A stretch of DNA of 64,000 nt from Caldifermentibacillus hisashii (GTDB lineage: Bacteria; Bacillota; Bacilli; Bacillales; Caldibacillaceae), in assembly GCF_027568575.1 (NCBI RefSeq), contig NZ_JANUVP010000017.1, one strand, 5' to 3'. A model generated the notes under the pieces. That model did not search any database, was not told the origin of the DNA, and saw only the letters and a list, made by a program, of their open reading frames with translations. Below are positions 34,999 to 44,406 of this stretch, piece after piece. Numbering within the stretch: the stretch's first letter is position 1; the number at the start of each line of letters is the position of its first letter. Made by a program: the position numbers and the translations under genes.

Positions 34999-35645
34999 TT
35001 GGTATTGAATGAAACTCGCGCATTTTCCAAAAGTACCCATAAACTTGGACGAATCGACAAGGAAAGGGGCTGTCCAGAAAGTCAAAAATTAATCCAATTT
35101 GTATAATTTGACTGAAGAGAAGGTGGCGGCGACTCCTGCGGGAACAGCACGAGCCGAAGACCCTGCAGGAGCGAGGATACGAGCGACGAAGCGGCTAAGG
35201 CCGTGCCCGCGGAAAGCGTCCGCCACCGAAATGAAAATCAACCGAAACTCTGAAATATGCAGCCAAAATTTATCTAAATCAGTTATAAACAATCTCCTCC
35301 TACTAAAATCAAAAACCCCTCTCAAAAAAACATTTTCTTCATATAATAATCATAAACAAAAGCAAATAGAAAATTATAAGAATGGCGGGAAAACATAGCA
35401 AATGAGAGACATTATTATTTTTGATGAAGTTTACGAAAAGCAATAAGCATTTTGAATTACCAAAACGGGTAAAATACGAGTAAAACACTAGAATTTTTAC
35501 TATTTATGTAATAGTATTAATTCAGGAAACGGGATTTCAACAAAAGATGTAATAAATAAGTCGTTTCATGCTCTTATATGTTGGAAATATGCTATATTAG
35601 AGGCAAAGGGATGCTGCATGCGCTTACTTAAGGTATTTTATAGTT
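34999..35645. other. Intergenic region of about 650 bp with a GC-rich repeat element
   Basis: Contains a GGGGCTGTCC-type half-palindrome near 35069 (similar to the terminator near 43010), the GC-rich element at 35122-35227, and then A/T-rich DNA. A 99-codon frame through the element is not believed to be a gene. Confidence 0.5.
35122..35227. repeat. GC-rich 106-bp element with terminal inverted repeats
   Basis: GGTGGCGG at 35122-35129 is matched by CCGCCACC at 35220-35227, and the interior holds further complementary segments (CTCCTGCGGG, CCTGCAGGAG, GCCCGCGG). Its GC content stands out sharply. Similar structured elements are scattered between genes of many Bacillaceae genomes, as I recall; it could be a mobile hairpin element or a structured RNA. 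Confidence 0.6.
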
Positions 35646-38519
35646 GTGATGGCATGTGAAATTATTATGAACAGGGATGTGGATGGAATGATCAGTGAAG
35701 GAAACCCTTGGCATGATTTTCTCGGACTAAACTTGGGATATTTAATTGAGCAGTATGATTTATATCTCGAAAATCCTGACCAAGTGGAAGAGAGCCTAAA
35801 AGTATTGTTTGCCAAATGGGGTGAACCGCAAGTTGAGGAAACAAGCGTAACTGGCACGGCAATATCTACTGAGCTTTCGCCGACTTATGTACTGAACAAA
35901 ATGAAAAAGCTTGTCCAAGTTATGAAATTGGCCGAAAACATTCGATTGTATGGCCATTTAGAGGCAGATATTTATCCGTTAGAAAAACAAGAAAAGCAAG
36001 AAATACTCACTTTGGCTTATTATGGCTTAACAGAATCCGATGTAAGAGAAATCCCGGCTGATATTATTTGTCCGAATTTAAAGGGGAATTTTTCCGACGG
36101 CTTATCAGCGATTCAATATTTGAAAAATGTTTATACAGGTAAGATTGGGTTTGAATTCCAACATCTTGATGATGAAAAGGAAAAAGATTGGCTGAAAAAT
36201 AAAATTGAAAATCAATTTGGTTCAAAAAAATTTCCTGTTGAGCGAAAAATTAACCTATTTGAAAGCTTAGTTGCTGCGGAAAGTTTTGAACAGTTTATTC
36301 ATAAAATGTATGTCGGACAAAAACGCTTCTCCGTCGAGGGATTGGAAACGCTTGTTCCTGCACTCGATGAATTTGTCCAATTAGCAGGAGAAAACAATAT
36401 TGAAAATGTAATGATTGCCATGGCACATCGCGGCAGACTAAATGTACTTGCACATGTGTTGGGAAAACCTTATGAGGCCCTGTTATCACAGTTTCAACAT
36501 TCGAAATGGGAAAATAACGATCCGGACTTTTTTGAAACAGTCGGTCATACACTGGATGTAAAATACCACTTGGGCGCTGTTCGCAACCGGAAGCTTGGAA
36601 ATAAAACAGTAAAAGTAACTTTAGCAAACAACCCAAGCCATTTGGAGTTTGTCGATGCGGTTGTAGAGGGATACGCACGAGCTGCCCAAGATGATCGGTT
36701 TAAAAAAGGTGCGCCAAAACAAGATGTAAATAAAGCACTTCCAATTGTTGTTCATGGAGACTCTGCTTTTGCCGGTCAAGGTATCGTATATGAAGTGTTT
36801 AATTTTGCCGGAACTGAAGCTTACCATACAGGCGGTACAATTCATATTATTGCGAACAATGTCATTGGTTTTACAACAGAAGGTCATGAGTATCGTTCAA
36901 CAAGATATTCCAGTGATTCTGCAAAAGGATACCATGTTCCGATCTTTCACGTGAATGCCGATGATCCGGAAGCAAGTCTTCTTGTTATGCAATTGGCATT
37001 TGAATATCGGCAAACATTCCATAAAGATGTTTTGATTGATTTAATCGGGTATCGCAGGCTCGGTCATAATGAGCTGGATGAACCGATGGCAACAAACCCG
37101 GTTCTTTACAATAAAATTAAAGCTCATCCGACCATTACAGAGGTTTATAAGAAAAAATTACTTGATGAAAAAATATTTACGGCAGAAAAAGCAAAAGAAA
37201 TGGAGACGGCTGCTTGGAATAAGTTAAAACAGGCTAATGACCGTATTGATAAACAAGTTAAGGAAGTACCGACAATTGCCGAATTACAAAAGGGTGCAGT
37301 GAAGGAATTTCCTTCTGTTGACACGACGGTGGATAAAGCGACATTAACAGCGCTTAACAAAGCGCTACTTGATTGGCCAAAAGAATTAAAAGCCTTTAAA
37401 AAGCTTGAAAGAATACTCGGTCGTCGCCTCGAAGTTTTTGAAAAGAAAGGAAAAATTGATTGGGGACATGCAGAGGCACTCGCTTTTGCAACAATATTAA
37501 AAGACGGAAAACCAATCCGGTTAACCGGTGAGGATTCAGAAAGAGGTACTTTCTCCCATCGTAACGCTGTTCTAACGGATGTTGAAACCGGGGAAAAGTA
37601 TATTCCTTTACAACATCTCGACGTTGCAAATGCAAGTTTCGCCATTCATAACAGTACATTGTCAGAGGCAGGAATTCTCGGTTTTGAATATGGCTACAGC
37701 GTTATTGCACCGGAAACGCTCGTATTGTGGGAGGCACAATTCGGCGATTTTGCAAACGGTGCCCAAGTGATCATTGATCAATTTATTTCAGCCGGTAAAG
37801 CGAAATGGGGAGAATCTTCCGGTTTGGTCATGCTCCTTCCACATGGCTATGAAGGACAAGGACCGGAACACTCCAGTGCAAGATTGGAACGATATTTGCA
37901 ACTGGCAGCGGAAAACAACTGGACGGTTGCTAACTTATCGAATTCCGCTCAATATTTTCATATACTGAGACGCCAAGCAGCATTGTTAAAAACAGAGTAT
38001 ATTCGACCGTTAATAATTATGACACCAAAAAGTTTATTACGGAATCCGTCTGCCAGTTCCTATGTTGAAGAGTTTACAAATGGAGGCTTCCAACCGATTA
38101 TTGAAGAACCGGGACTGGGAATCGAACCGGAAAAAGTTGAACGAGTCATTTTCTGTACCGGCCGCCTCGCTGTGGAACTGTCCGAGCATTTAAAGGAACC
38201 GGAAAAATATAAATGGTTGGATATCATTCGGGTAGAAGAACTTTATCCATTCCCGGAAAAGCAGATCAATAATATTTTACGAAAGTATAAAAACTTAAAA
38301 GAGGTTGTCTGGGCCCAAGATGAACCGAAAAATATGGGTACTTGGAGTTATATGCAACCTCGCTTACAAGAACTTGTTCCAAAAGGTTTACCTGTTTCTT
38401 ATATCGGAAGACCATTTATGGCAAGTCCGTCAGAAGGAGATCCACTGGTTCATAAAAAAGAGCAAGAGCGAATTATCCGGGAAGCAATCACTTTAGATGC
38501 TATTCTGAGTACAAAGTAA
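35646..38519 (+). CDS. odhA: 2-oxoglutarate dehydrogenase E1 component
   Basis: Up to 957 residues; the TPP-dependent decarboxylase of the 2-oxoglutarate dehydrogenase complex in the TCA cycle. MAHRGRLNVLAHVLGKPYEA, HGDSAFAGQGIVYEVFN (TPP/Mg site), GHEYRSTRYSSD and LLPHGYEGQGPEHSSARLER are E1o motifs; the N-terminal WHDFLGLNLGYLIEQYDLY helps bind E2. The start is unsure: GTG 35646, ATG 35649, 35667 and 35688 are in frame and none has a clear ribosome binding site. Followed by odhB as in Bacillus. Confidence 0.95.
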   Translation: MMACEIIMNRDVDGMISEGNPWHDFLGLNLGYLIEQYDLYLENPDQVEESLKVLFAKWGEPQVEETSVTGTAISTELSPTYVLNKMKKLVQVMKLAENIRLYGHLEADIYPLEKQEKQEILTLAYYGLTESDVREIPADIICPNLKGNFSDGLSAIQYLKNVYTGKIGFEFQHLDDEKEKDWLKNKIENQFGSKKFPVERKINLFESLVAAESFEQFIHKMYVGQKRFSVEGLETLVPALDEFVQLAGENNIENVMIAMAHRGRLNVLAHVLGKPYEALLSQFQHSKWENNDPDFFETVGHTLDVKYHLGAVRNRKLGNKTVKVTLANNPSHLEFVDAVVEGYARAAQDDRFKKGAPKQDVNKALPIVVHGDSAFAGQGIVYEVFNFAGTEAYHTGGTIHIIANNVIGFTTEGHEYRSTRYSSDSAKGYHVPIFHVNADDPEASLLVMQLAFEYRQTFHKDVLIDLIGYRRLGHNELDEPMATNPVLYNKIKAHPTITEVYKKKLLDEKIFTAEKAKEMETAAWNKLKQANDRIDKQVKEVPTIAELQKGAVKEFPSVDTTVDKATLTALNKALLDWPKELKAFKKLERILGRRLEVFEKKGKIDWGHAEALAFATILKDGKPIRLTGEDSERGTFSHRNAVLTDVETGEKYIPLQHLDVANASFAIHNSTLSEAGILGFEYGYSVIAPETLVLWEAQFGDFANGAQVIIDQFISAGKAKWGESSGLVMLLPHGYEGQGPEHSSARLERYLQLAAENNWTVANLSNSAQYFHILRRQAALLKTEYIRPLIIMTPKSLLRNPSASSYVEEFTNGGFQPIIEEPGLGIEPEKVERVIFCTGRLAVELSEHLKEPEKYKWLDIIRVEELYPFPEKQINNILRKYKNLKEVVWAQDEPKNMGTWSYMQPRLQELVPKGLPVSYIGRPFMASPSEGDPLVHKKEQERIIREAITLDAILSTK

Positions 38520-38526
38520 AATAAAT

Positions 38527-38568
38527 GGTTGGAGACCCCACATATCGATATAGTGTGGGGTTCCAACC
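38527..38568 (+). terminator. Hairpin between odhA and odhB
   Basis: GGTTGGAGACCCCACA and TGTGGGGTTCCAACC form a long stem with small internal mismatches. There is no T-run, so it may act as a partial terminator or mRNA-processing site within odhAB. Confidence 0.5.
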
Positions 38569-38700
38569 GGTCTAAATAATCACTTATTTTATCGGGGAAA
38601 GACCTAATGATTGAAATACTAAGCAGTTCGTCCATACGCGTTTCGGAAAAACATAATAATTTTGGTTAAAACTATTTTCATTGAATACGAATGAAAGTTA

Positions 38701-38876
38701 CATTTTAAAATTCCACAGTTTTTCGATGGGAGTTATCCTTGAAATAAGCAGGACATAACTAATTCATTTTCGTGCTCCACTGTTTCGCGGCGGGAGTTAC
38801 CCTTGGATGAAACAGGGACATGAACAAATTCATTTTTGAACCCCATTGTTTTACTGTTAGGGGTAATCAGGAGACG
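38701..38876. repeat. Three imperfect 64-66-bp tandem repeats between odhA and odhB
   Basis: Units at 38701-38756, 38765-38821 and 38831-38876 share CATTTT..A..CCACTGTTT..C...GGGAGTTA(C/T)CCTTG. They fill most of the 457-bp odhA-odhB gap, which is unusually wide for this operon. Confidence 0.7.
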
Positions 38877-38976
38877 GGAGAAATGGGGTATCCGGATTTT
38901 GTGTAAGGACTATTTAAAAAGCCTGACACTGCCGGATATTCCAATGACATAAAACAAAAAGGGAAGTGTACGAAAC

Positions 38977-40248
38977 ATGGCAGAAGTTAAAGTTCCAGAA
39001 TTAGCAGAATCGATTACAGAAGGGACGATTTCTAACTGGCTAAAAAAACCGGGGGAAACAGTATCAAAAGGTGAAGCAATCCTAGAGTTAGAGACGGATA
39101 AAGTAAACGTTGATATTATTTCTGATTATGACGGAGTATTGAAAGAGACATTATTTGCAGAAGGCGACACGGTGAATGTTGGTGATACCATAGCAATTGT
39201 TGATGAAGGGGCAAGTGCACCCGTAGAACCGGCTCAAAGTGATGCGGCACCAAGTGTACCTGAACAATCACCGAAAACTGCTGCTCCACAAGAAAAAACC
39301 CAGGAACCAGTAACGGTACAAAGCACGGCAAAATCGCCGGCTGCAAGTAATATCATTGCTTCTCCAGCCGCTCGGAAACTGGCACGTGAAAAAGGGATTG
39401 ACCTAAGTCAAGTTCCAACTGTTGATCCGTTAGGAAGAGTCAACAAACAAGATGTCTTGAATGCTGCTAATGCACCGAAAACGGCAGCAGTAGCACCCGC
39501 AGCTACATCGAAACCGGCAGCTTCCGTATTCGTACCACAAGATGATCGCGTTGAAGTTGTGAAAATGTCGAGAAGACGGCAAACGATTGCGAAAAACTTG
39601 AAAAATGTGCAAAACACTGCAGCTATTTTAACAACGTTTAATGAAGTTGATCTTTCTGCAGTTATGGAATTAAGGAAAAAACGAAAAGATGAATTCTTAA
39701 AACAACATGATGTGAAACTTGGCTTTATGTCGTTCTTCACAAAAGCAGTCGTAGCGGCATTAAAACAAATACCTTATTTAAATGCAGAAATCCATGACAA
39801 CGAATTTATCTTGAAAAAATATTACAATATAGGGATTGCCGTATCTACAGATTCCGGGTTAGTCGTTCCTGTTGTAAGAGATGCTGATCGGAAGAACTTT
39901 GCCGAAATTGAAAAAGAAATTGCAGACTTAGCGATAAAAGCAAGAGAATCAAAACTGGCGCTCGCCGACATGCAAGACGGTACATTTACAATTACAAACG
40001 GTGGTACATTCGGTTCTTTATTGTCAACACCAATTTTAAATGCACCACAAGTCGGTATTTTAGGAATGCATTCAATTAAATATCGTCCGGTTGCGGTAGA
40101 TAATAATACTAGAATTGAAATTCGGCCGATGATGTATATCGCCCTTTCTTATGATCACCGCATTGTCGACGGAAAAGAAGCTGTTACATTCCTAGTCAAA
40201 GTGAAAGAAATGCTTGAAGATCCGAAAAAATTATTGTTAGAATCTTAA
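38977..40248 (+). CDS. odhB: Dihydrolipoyl succinyltransferase (2-oxoglutarate dehydrogenase E2)
   Basis: A 423-residue E2 protein. One lipoyl domain (1-75) carries the modified Lys42 in ETDKVNV; an Ala/Pro-rich linker follows, then the subunit-binding domain (ASPAARKLAREKGIDLSQV, about 127-160), a second Ala/Pro linker and the catalytic domain ending in SYDHRIVDGKEA with the active-site His. Ribosome binding site AAAGGGAAG before ATG. Works with OdhA and E3 in the TCA cycle. Confidence 0.97.
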   Translation: MAEVKVPELAESITEGTISNWLKKPGETVSKGEAILELETDKVNVDIISDYDGVLKETLFAEGDTVNVGDTIAIVDEGASAPVEPAQSDAAPSVPEQSPKTAAPQEKTQEPVTVQSTAKSPAASNIIASPAARKLAREKGIDLSQVPTVDPLGRVNKQDVLNAANAPKTAAVAPAATSKPAASVFVPQDDRVEVVKMSRRRQTIAKNLKNVQNTAAILTTFNEVDLSAVMELRKKRKDEFLKQHDVKLGFMSFFTKAVVAALKQIPYLNAEIHDNEFILKKYYNIGIAVSTDSGLVVPVVRDADRKNFAEIEKEIADLAIKARESKLALADMQDGTFTITNGGTFGSLLSTPILNAPQVGILGMHSIKYRPVAVDNNTRIEIRPMMYIALSYDHRIVDGKEAVTFLVKVKEMLEDPKKLLLES

Positions 40249-40262
40249 TATCTGATAATCAC

Positions 40263-40303
40263 CTGCCAAACTATCCAAATGTTGATAGTTTGGCAGTTTT
40301 TAT
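40263..40303 (+). terminator. Rho-independent terminator of odhAB
   Basis: CTGCCAAACTATC and GATAGTTTGGCAG form a perfect 13-bp stem with an 8-base loop, followed by TTTTTATA. Confidence 0.9.
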
Positions 40304-40666
40304 ATATTTCACTCCAAAAATTTCTCCAAACAGTACTTCTTGCATGCCATAATCATCTTCCATCCATTTTCCAAATAAGTGAAACCAATCGACTCAATAT
40401 ACGTACTATTAAATAGTACTATCTGAAAAAAAGGATCTGAATTTATTCAAAATTGGAGAAACATAGTCAAAATATTTTGATTCCAGTCGTTTTGTACTTG
40501 TTTGATAAAATTTTTTTGAATAAGCAGTTCTAAATTTAGTTTATGTTGTCACTTGAACATTCGCACTTAATCACGTTCAGGAGAGGCGTATTTGTGGATA
40601 TATAGCCTAGTGACCGGTTGACTTTAAGATATTGTACTAAATCACTTTCAGGAGAGGAGCAGTTAT
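40304..40666. other. Intergenic region before the ABC exporter, with a duplicated leader
   Basis: The segment ending TCAGGAGAGG, which is the ribosome binding region of the exporter ATPase gene, occurs at 40564-40586 and again at 40634-40657, a 71-bp shift. The rest is A/T-rich without recognised features. Confidence 0.6.
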
Positions 40667-41608
40667 ATGGACGTATTGTTATCTGTGGAGGGCTTGGAAA
40701 AATCATTCAAAGATAAAAAAGTACTTCACAATATTTCATTCGATGTTCGAAAGGGTGAAATTATGGCAATCCTTGGGCCAAACGGTGCCGGGAAGTCAAC
40801 AACGATCCGCAATATTATGGGAATCATGTACCCGGATGAAGGAAAAATCACCTTTCATGGTTATAATGAAATTCCCCGTAATAAAATCGGCTATTTACCG
40901 GAAGAAAGAGGTCTTTATAAAAATGTGAAAGTTATGGACATTCTTCTTTATTTAGCCGATTTGAAAGATTATCCGCAGAACAAGGCAAAAGAACGGGCAT
41001 TGACCTATTTGAAAAAATTTGATCTTGAAGGAAAAGAACATGTAAAGATGGAAGAATTATCTAAAGGGATGGCACAAAAAGTTCAATTTATTTCATCCAT
41101 TTTACATGAACCTGAATTGCTTATACTTGACGAACCGTTTTCCGGATTGGATCCGCTTAGCCAAGAATTACTAAAAGAGGAAATCCGTCATTTGGCAAGG
41201 AATGGGGCAGCAATTTTATTATCTTCACACCAAATGAATGTCGTGGAAGAAATGTGTGACCGCTTATTTATGATTCAACAAGGTCAAAAAGTTATTTACG
41301 GTACTTTGGATGATGTCAAAATGAAATATGCCAATTTTAAATGCACCATTCGTGGTAAAAACAATTTAGAAAAATTAGAGCAAATTCCTGATGTACAAAG
41401 AATTGAATCTAAGGAAGACTCGACCGTCTTATATTTACATAAAGATATTACACCGGCAAAATGGTTGAAAAAACTGCCAGATGATATGGTCATTAATGAA
41501 TTAGTTATGGACCGGATTTCTTTACATGAGATTTTTATTGATGTAGCAACGAACAAAAACTTATTGTTAGCGAACGAGCAAATGGGAGAAGGTGACGAAC
41601 ATGCGTAA
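40667..41608 (+). CDS. ABC exporter ATP-binding protein (NatA/YhaQ type)
   Basis: A 313-residue ATPase with Walker A GPNGAGKST, signature LSKGMAQKVQ, Walker B LLILDEPFSGLDPL and a C-terminal DUF4162-like extension (about 220-300). It pairs with the following ABC-2 permease. NatAB of Bacillus exports sodium, while the closely similar YhaQP has no firm substrate, so the substrate is left open. Overlaps the permease gene. Confidence 0.9.
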   Translation: MDVLLSVEGLEKSFKDKKVLHNISFDVRKGEIMAILGPNGAGKSTTIRNIMGIMYPDEGKITFHGYNEIPRNKIGYLPEERGLYKNVKVMDILLYLADLKDYPQNKAKERALTYLKKFDLEGKEHVKMEELSKGMAQKVQFISSILHEPELLILDEPFSGLDPLSQELLKEEIRHLARNGAAILLSSHQMNVVEEMCDRLFMIQQGQKVIYGTLDDVKMKYANFKCTIRGKNNLEKLEQIPDVQRIESKEDSTVLYLHKDITPAKWLKKLPDDMVINELVMDRISLHEIFIDVATNKNLLLANEQMGEGDEHA

Positions 41609-42839
41609 TACGATGAAGGTAGCCAAATGGGAAATCAAGCGGAATTTGAAAAATAAATCTTTCGTTATCGGTCTGTTTTTAACACCAATATTAATGGTCG
41701 TATTTGGTTTTCTTGGGAATTTAATGGGAGGCGATACGTCCGATAGTGAGACAGCAAAAATTTATGTCCATGATGAGTTAAATACGTTTGCAAATTTAGA
41801 AGCCACGGTGGAACAGTACAAGCTTCCACTTGAGTTGGAAAAAACAAATATTCAAGAAGCCGATGTAGAGAAAAAGTTGAAGAATGCGGAAAACACAGCT
41901 TATTTTTTTATTGATAATCGTGCTTTTAATGAAGGAACTTTACCGTTTTATACAAGTGAAGATTTCCCGGAAAGTATATCAAGTCAAGTACAAATTTTTA
42001 CAGAAGCGGTTAAATTAGTTCAGATGCAAAATCTTGGGTTGACAGAGGAGCAATTAGCGGCTGTTTCTACGCCAATTACGATTCAAGCCTTATCGGTTGA
42101 CCAATTGGGTGAAAACTCAGAAAAAGAACAAGCAATGGATCAGGAACAGTTGATGCAGCGAATCGTACCGGGAGTCTTTGCAGGTGTGATTTTATTATCG
42201 ATTATTTTTACCGGGATGATGATTTTCCAAAGTGCTTCACAAGAGAAAAAGGATAAAATTGCTGAAATCATTTTGTCCTCGGTTACACCGGGGGAGCTGA
42301 TGCAAGGGAAGATTGTCGGTTACTTTGTGTTAGGGCTTGTGCAGGTGTTAGTCTTTTTTGCATTCGGCATTCCTTTCATTTTGTGGGCAATGAATGACTT
42401 GCCATTGTTCGAATATTTATTTGTTCCGGAATTGCTACTATTCCTTCTAATTGCTGTACTTGGTTATTTATTGTTTGCAGCAATTTTTGTCGGAATTGGT
42501 GCAACGATGTCTGATATATCGACAGCCGGCAATTTCCAAGGTTTAGTCATTATGATCCCGTTTGTTTCGTTTTTCTTTATCGGACCGGTAGCAAGCGATC
42601 CGACAAGTATTTTGGCACAAGTGTTATCTTATGTACCATTTACTTCGCCGGTGATTTTGTTGTTTCGGTTAGTTATGTTGGATCAATGGTCTTGGGTCGA
42701 AATCTCTGTATCGCTGGCCATTTTAATCATGAGTGTATGGTTATTTATGAAATTGGCAGGGAAAATTTTTAAAGTTGGGATTTTATTGTATGGGAAAAAC
42801 GCTACACCAGGGGAAATTTGGAAATGGATGAGAGCTTAA
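41601..42839 (+). CDS. ABC-2 type exporter permease (NatB/YhaP type)
   Basis: About 412 residues: one N-terminal transmembrane segment (SFVIGLFLTPILMVVFGFLG), a large extracytoplasmic domain (about 45-195), and five or six C-terminal transmembrane segments, the ABC-2 permease plan. The conserved QEKKDKIAEIILSSVTPGELMQGKI loop couples to the ATPase. ATG 41601 is preceded by AGAAGGTGA and lies within the end of the ATPase gene. Confidence 0.88.
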   Translation: MRNTMKVAKWEIKRNLKNKSFVIGLFLTPILMVVFGFLGNLMGGDTSDSETAKIYVHDELNTFANLEATVEQYKLPLELEKTNIQEADVEKKLKNAENTAYFFIDNRAFNEGTLPFYTSEDFPESISSQVQIFTEAVKLVQMQNLGLTEEQLAAVSTPITIQALSVDQLGENSEKEQAMDQEQLMQRIVPGVFAGVILLSIIFTGMMIFQSASQEKKDKIAEIILSSVTPGELMQGKIVGYFVLGLVQVLVFFAFGIPFILWAMNDLPLFEYLFVPELLLFLLIAVLGYLLFAAIFVGIGATMSDISTAGNFQGLVIMIPFVSFFFIGPVASDPTSILAQVLSYVPFTSPVILLFRLVMLDQWSWVEISVSLAILIMSVWLFMKLAGKIFKVGILLYGKNATPGEIWKWMRA

Positions 42840-42940
42840 ACGTTAATGTGAAGGAACATTGTATCTGCAAATTGCTGAAGCATGTGTATAGGTAGGAACT
42901 GTCCGGATCATTTTTCAGTTTTCTAGCGCTATTTCAAGTT

Positions 42941-43002
42941 TATTTGAGGTGGGAAACTCTCAATTTTGTAGAAGTAACCTATTCTCGTCAGCTATTTTAA
43001 AG
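42941..43002. repeat. Solitary decayed unit of the 52-bp palindromic repeat
   Basis: This stretch aligns with array 1 units: TTTGAGGTGGGAAACTCTCA, then an eroded left arm (GTAGAAGTAA) and an intact right arm (TTCTCGTCAGC), then ATTTTAAAGT. It has the array 1 orientation. Confidence 0.65.
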
Positions 43003-43007
43003 TCCAA

Positions 43008-43055
43008 GGGGCTGTCCTAAGTCATTATGTTGACTTTTTAGACAGTCCCTTCTGA
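43008..43055. terminator. Bidirectional terminator between convergent genes
   Basis: AAGGGGCTGTCC-TAAGTCA and TTGACTT-TTTAGACAGTCCCTT form a long stem with bulges between the exporter (plus) and LCP (minus) genes. The GGGGCTGTCC arm also appears alone near 35069, hinting at a dispersed element used as a terminator. Confidence 0.65.
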
Positions 43056-43988
43056 TTAACTTGCAATTTCAAGCTGATTTTTGAGCAGGTTTGAAATGGC
43101 TTGGCGTTCTTCTTCAGGAACCTGATAATAATAAATTCCATCTATTTTCGTTCCTGTACCGTTAATTTGCTGTTGTTTAATTTTATTAGCTGCTTGCCGG
43201 TAGTTGGCCTGGATATCGACCATTTCATCAAAGGTTAAATTTGTTTTTACATTATTCCCAAGCGCAGAAAATATATCGCCATAATTTGTTAATGACTTTA
43301 AGCTCGCTCCTTCCCGAATAACGGCTTCGATAATTTTCCGTTGCCGTAATTGCCGACCAAAGTCACCTTTAGGGTCATCATAGCGCATCCGGGAATATTT
43401 TAATGCTTTCTCTCCGTTTAATGTGATCGTTCCTTTTGGAAAATGAACGCCTTCATATGTAAAATCAAAATCATTTTCAATGGTTATACCACCAACTGCA
43501 TCAACGATTTCTTGAAAACCTTCCATATTAATTTGGATAAAATAATCAATCGGTATATCTAGAAAGTGTTCTACTGTATCGATTGACATTTCCACACCGC
43601 CAAAAGCATAGGCATGATTGATTTTATCCATCGTCCCTCTCCCGACAATTTCTGTACGGGTATCCCTTGGTATACTTACCATTTCAATTGATTCCGTTTT
43701 TGGATTAACCGTCATGACAATCATAGTATCTGAACGACCACGATCATTTTTCCGTTGATCCACACCGAGCAAAAGAACGGAAAACGGATCTTTTTTCTCC
43801 AATGTAACGGTTTCTTGCCTCTTTTCAGATGTTTCTCTAATCGGCTGGTGCATACTATCTACCGCATTGGTTAATGAATGATAAATAGAATAAAGATATC
43901 CGCAAATTCCGATGAGTAATACCCCAAGAATAATCATGGTATACCGTAACCATCTTCTCTTTTTCTTTTTTTCCTTGACCCTTTTCAA
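43056..43988 (-). CDS. tagU: LCP family wall-polymer ligase (LytR-CpsA-Psr, TagU type)
   Basis: About 310 residues: basic N-terminus, one transmembrane segment (about 14-36), then an extracellular LCP domain with VLLLGVDQRKNDRGRSDTMIVMTVNP, SIPRDTRTEI and RMRYDDPKGDFGRQLRQ, the residues that bind polyprenyl phosphate. Members transfer teichoic acid or other glycopolymers to peptidoglycan. GGAGGG 6 bases before TTG 43988 defines the start; the longer ATG frame from 44057 would put 23 extra residues before it. In Bacillus tagU (lytR) is also close to yvyE-degSU. Confidence 0.9.
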   Translation of the reverse strand: MKRVKEKKKKRRWLRYTMIILGVLLIGICGYLYSIYHSLTNAVDSMHQPIRETSEKRQETVTLEKKDPFSVLLLGVDQRKNDRGRSDTMIVMTVNPKTESIEMVSIPRDTRTEIVGRGTMDKINHAYAFGGVEMSIDTVEHFLDIPIDYFIQINMEGFQEIVDAVGGITIENDFDFTYEGVHFPKGTITLNGEKALKYSRMRYDDPKGDFGRQLRQRKIIEAVIREGASLKSLTNYGDIFSALGNNVKTNLTFDEMVDIQANYRQAANKIKQQQINGTGTKIDGIYYYQVPEEERQAISNLLKNQLEIAS

Positions 43989-44406
43989 TTGATTCCCTCC
44001 ATGAACGTAGTTGTTGATTTTGTCTAACATTTTTAAAATCATAACTATAAAAATCATACAGTAAAAGTTAACAAAATCAAACGAAATTTGATAAATTTAG
44101 ATAAAAATTGAAGAAAAAAATAAAGAAATTCGGGCGTCCGAGCTTTAGGAGAAGGCAGAGCCGTAGTTGTTTACCGAAATAATTCGGCTGCGATGTATTC
44201 GTTGATAAAGCCATTGCTTTTTCAACTGTGGAGCCCATGCTTTCGAAGCCTTCCCGTGCTTCGTAGCATTCCTTGTGCACTTTAAGCTGTATTCCTAAAA
44301 TAATCAGTGGGGATTCCCCCACTGATTGAACTTTCCTTTATTAGTGTTCCCAATCCGTATCAAAGAATGAAAAATATGTCAAAAATGAGGTTTCTTTTAT
44401 AAATAA
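43989..44406. other. Intergenic region of about 420 bp with a structured repeat
   Basis: 44154-44201 holds GGCAGAGCCGTAGTT, the small hairpin CCGAA-ATAA-TTCGG and CTGCGATGTATTC. Related segments in the same order occur at 49481-49590. At 44302-44327 an 11-bp hairpin (AATCAGTGGGG/CCCCACTGATT type) resembles IS200/IS605 end hairpins. An 81-codon minus-strand frame here is not a credible gene. Confidence 0.5.

Noticed and set aside
35099..35398. 99-codon plus-strand frame
   Set aside because: Runs through the GC-rich hairpin element and A/T-rich DNA; no start signal and no recognisable domain.
37145..37645. 166-codon minus-strand frame opposite odhA
   Set aside because: Antisense shadow of odhA, low-complexity Ser/Phe-rich translation.
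44077..44322. 81-codon minus-strand frame
   Set aside because: Lies on structured repeat DNA and ends in a poly-Phe stretch; no convincing start signal.
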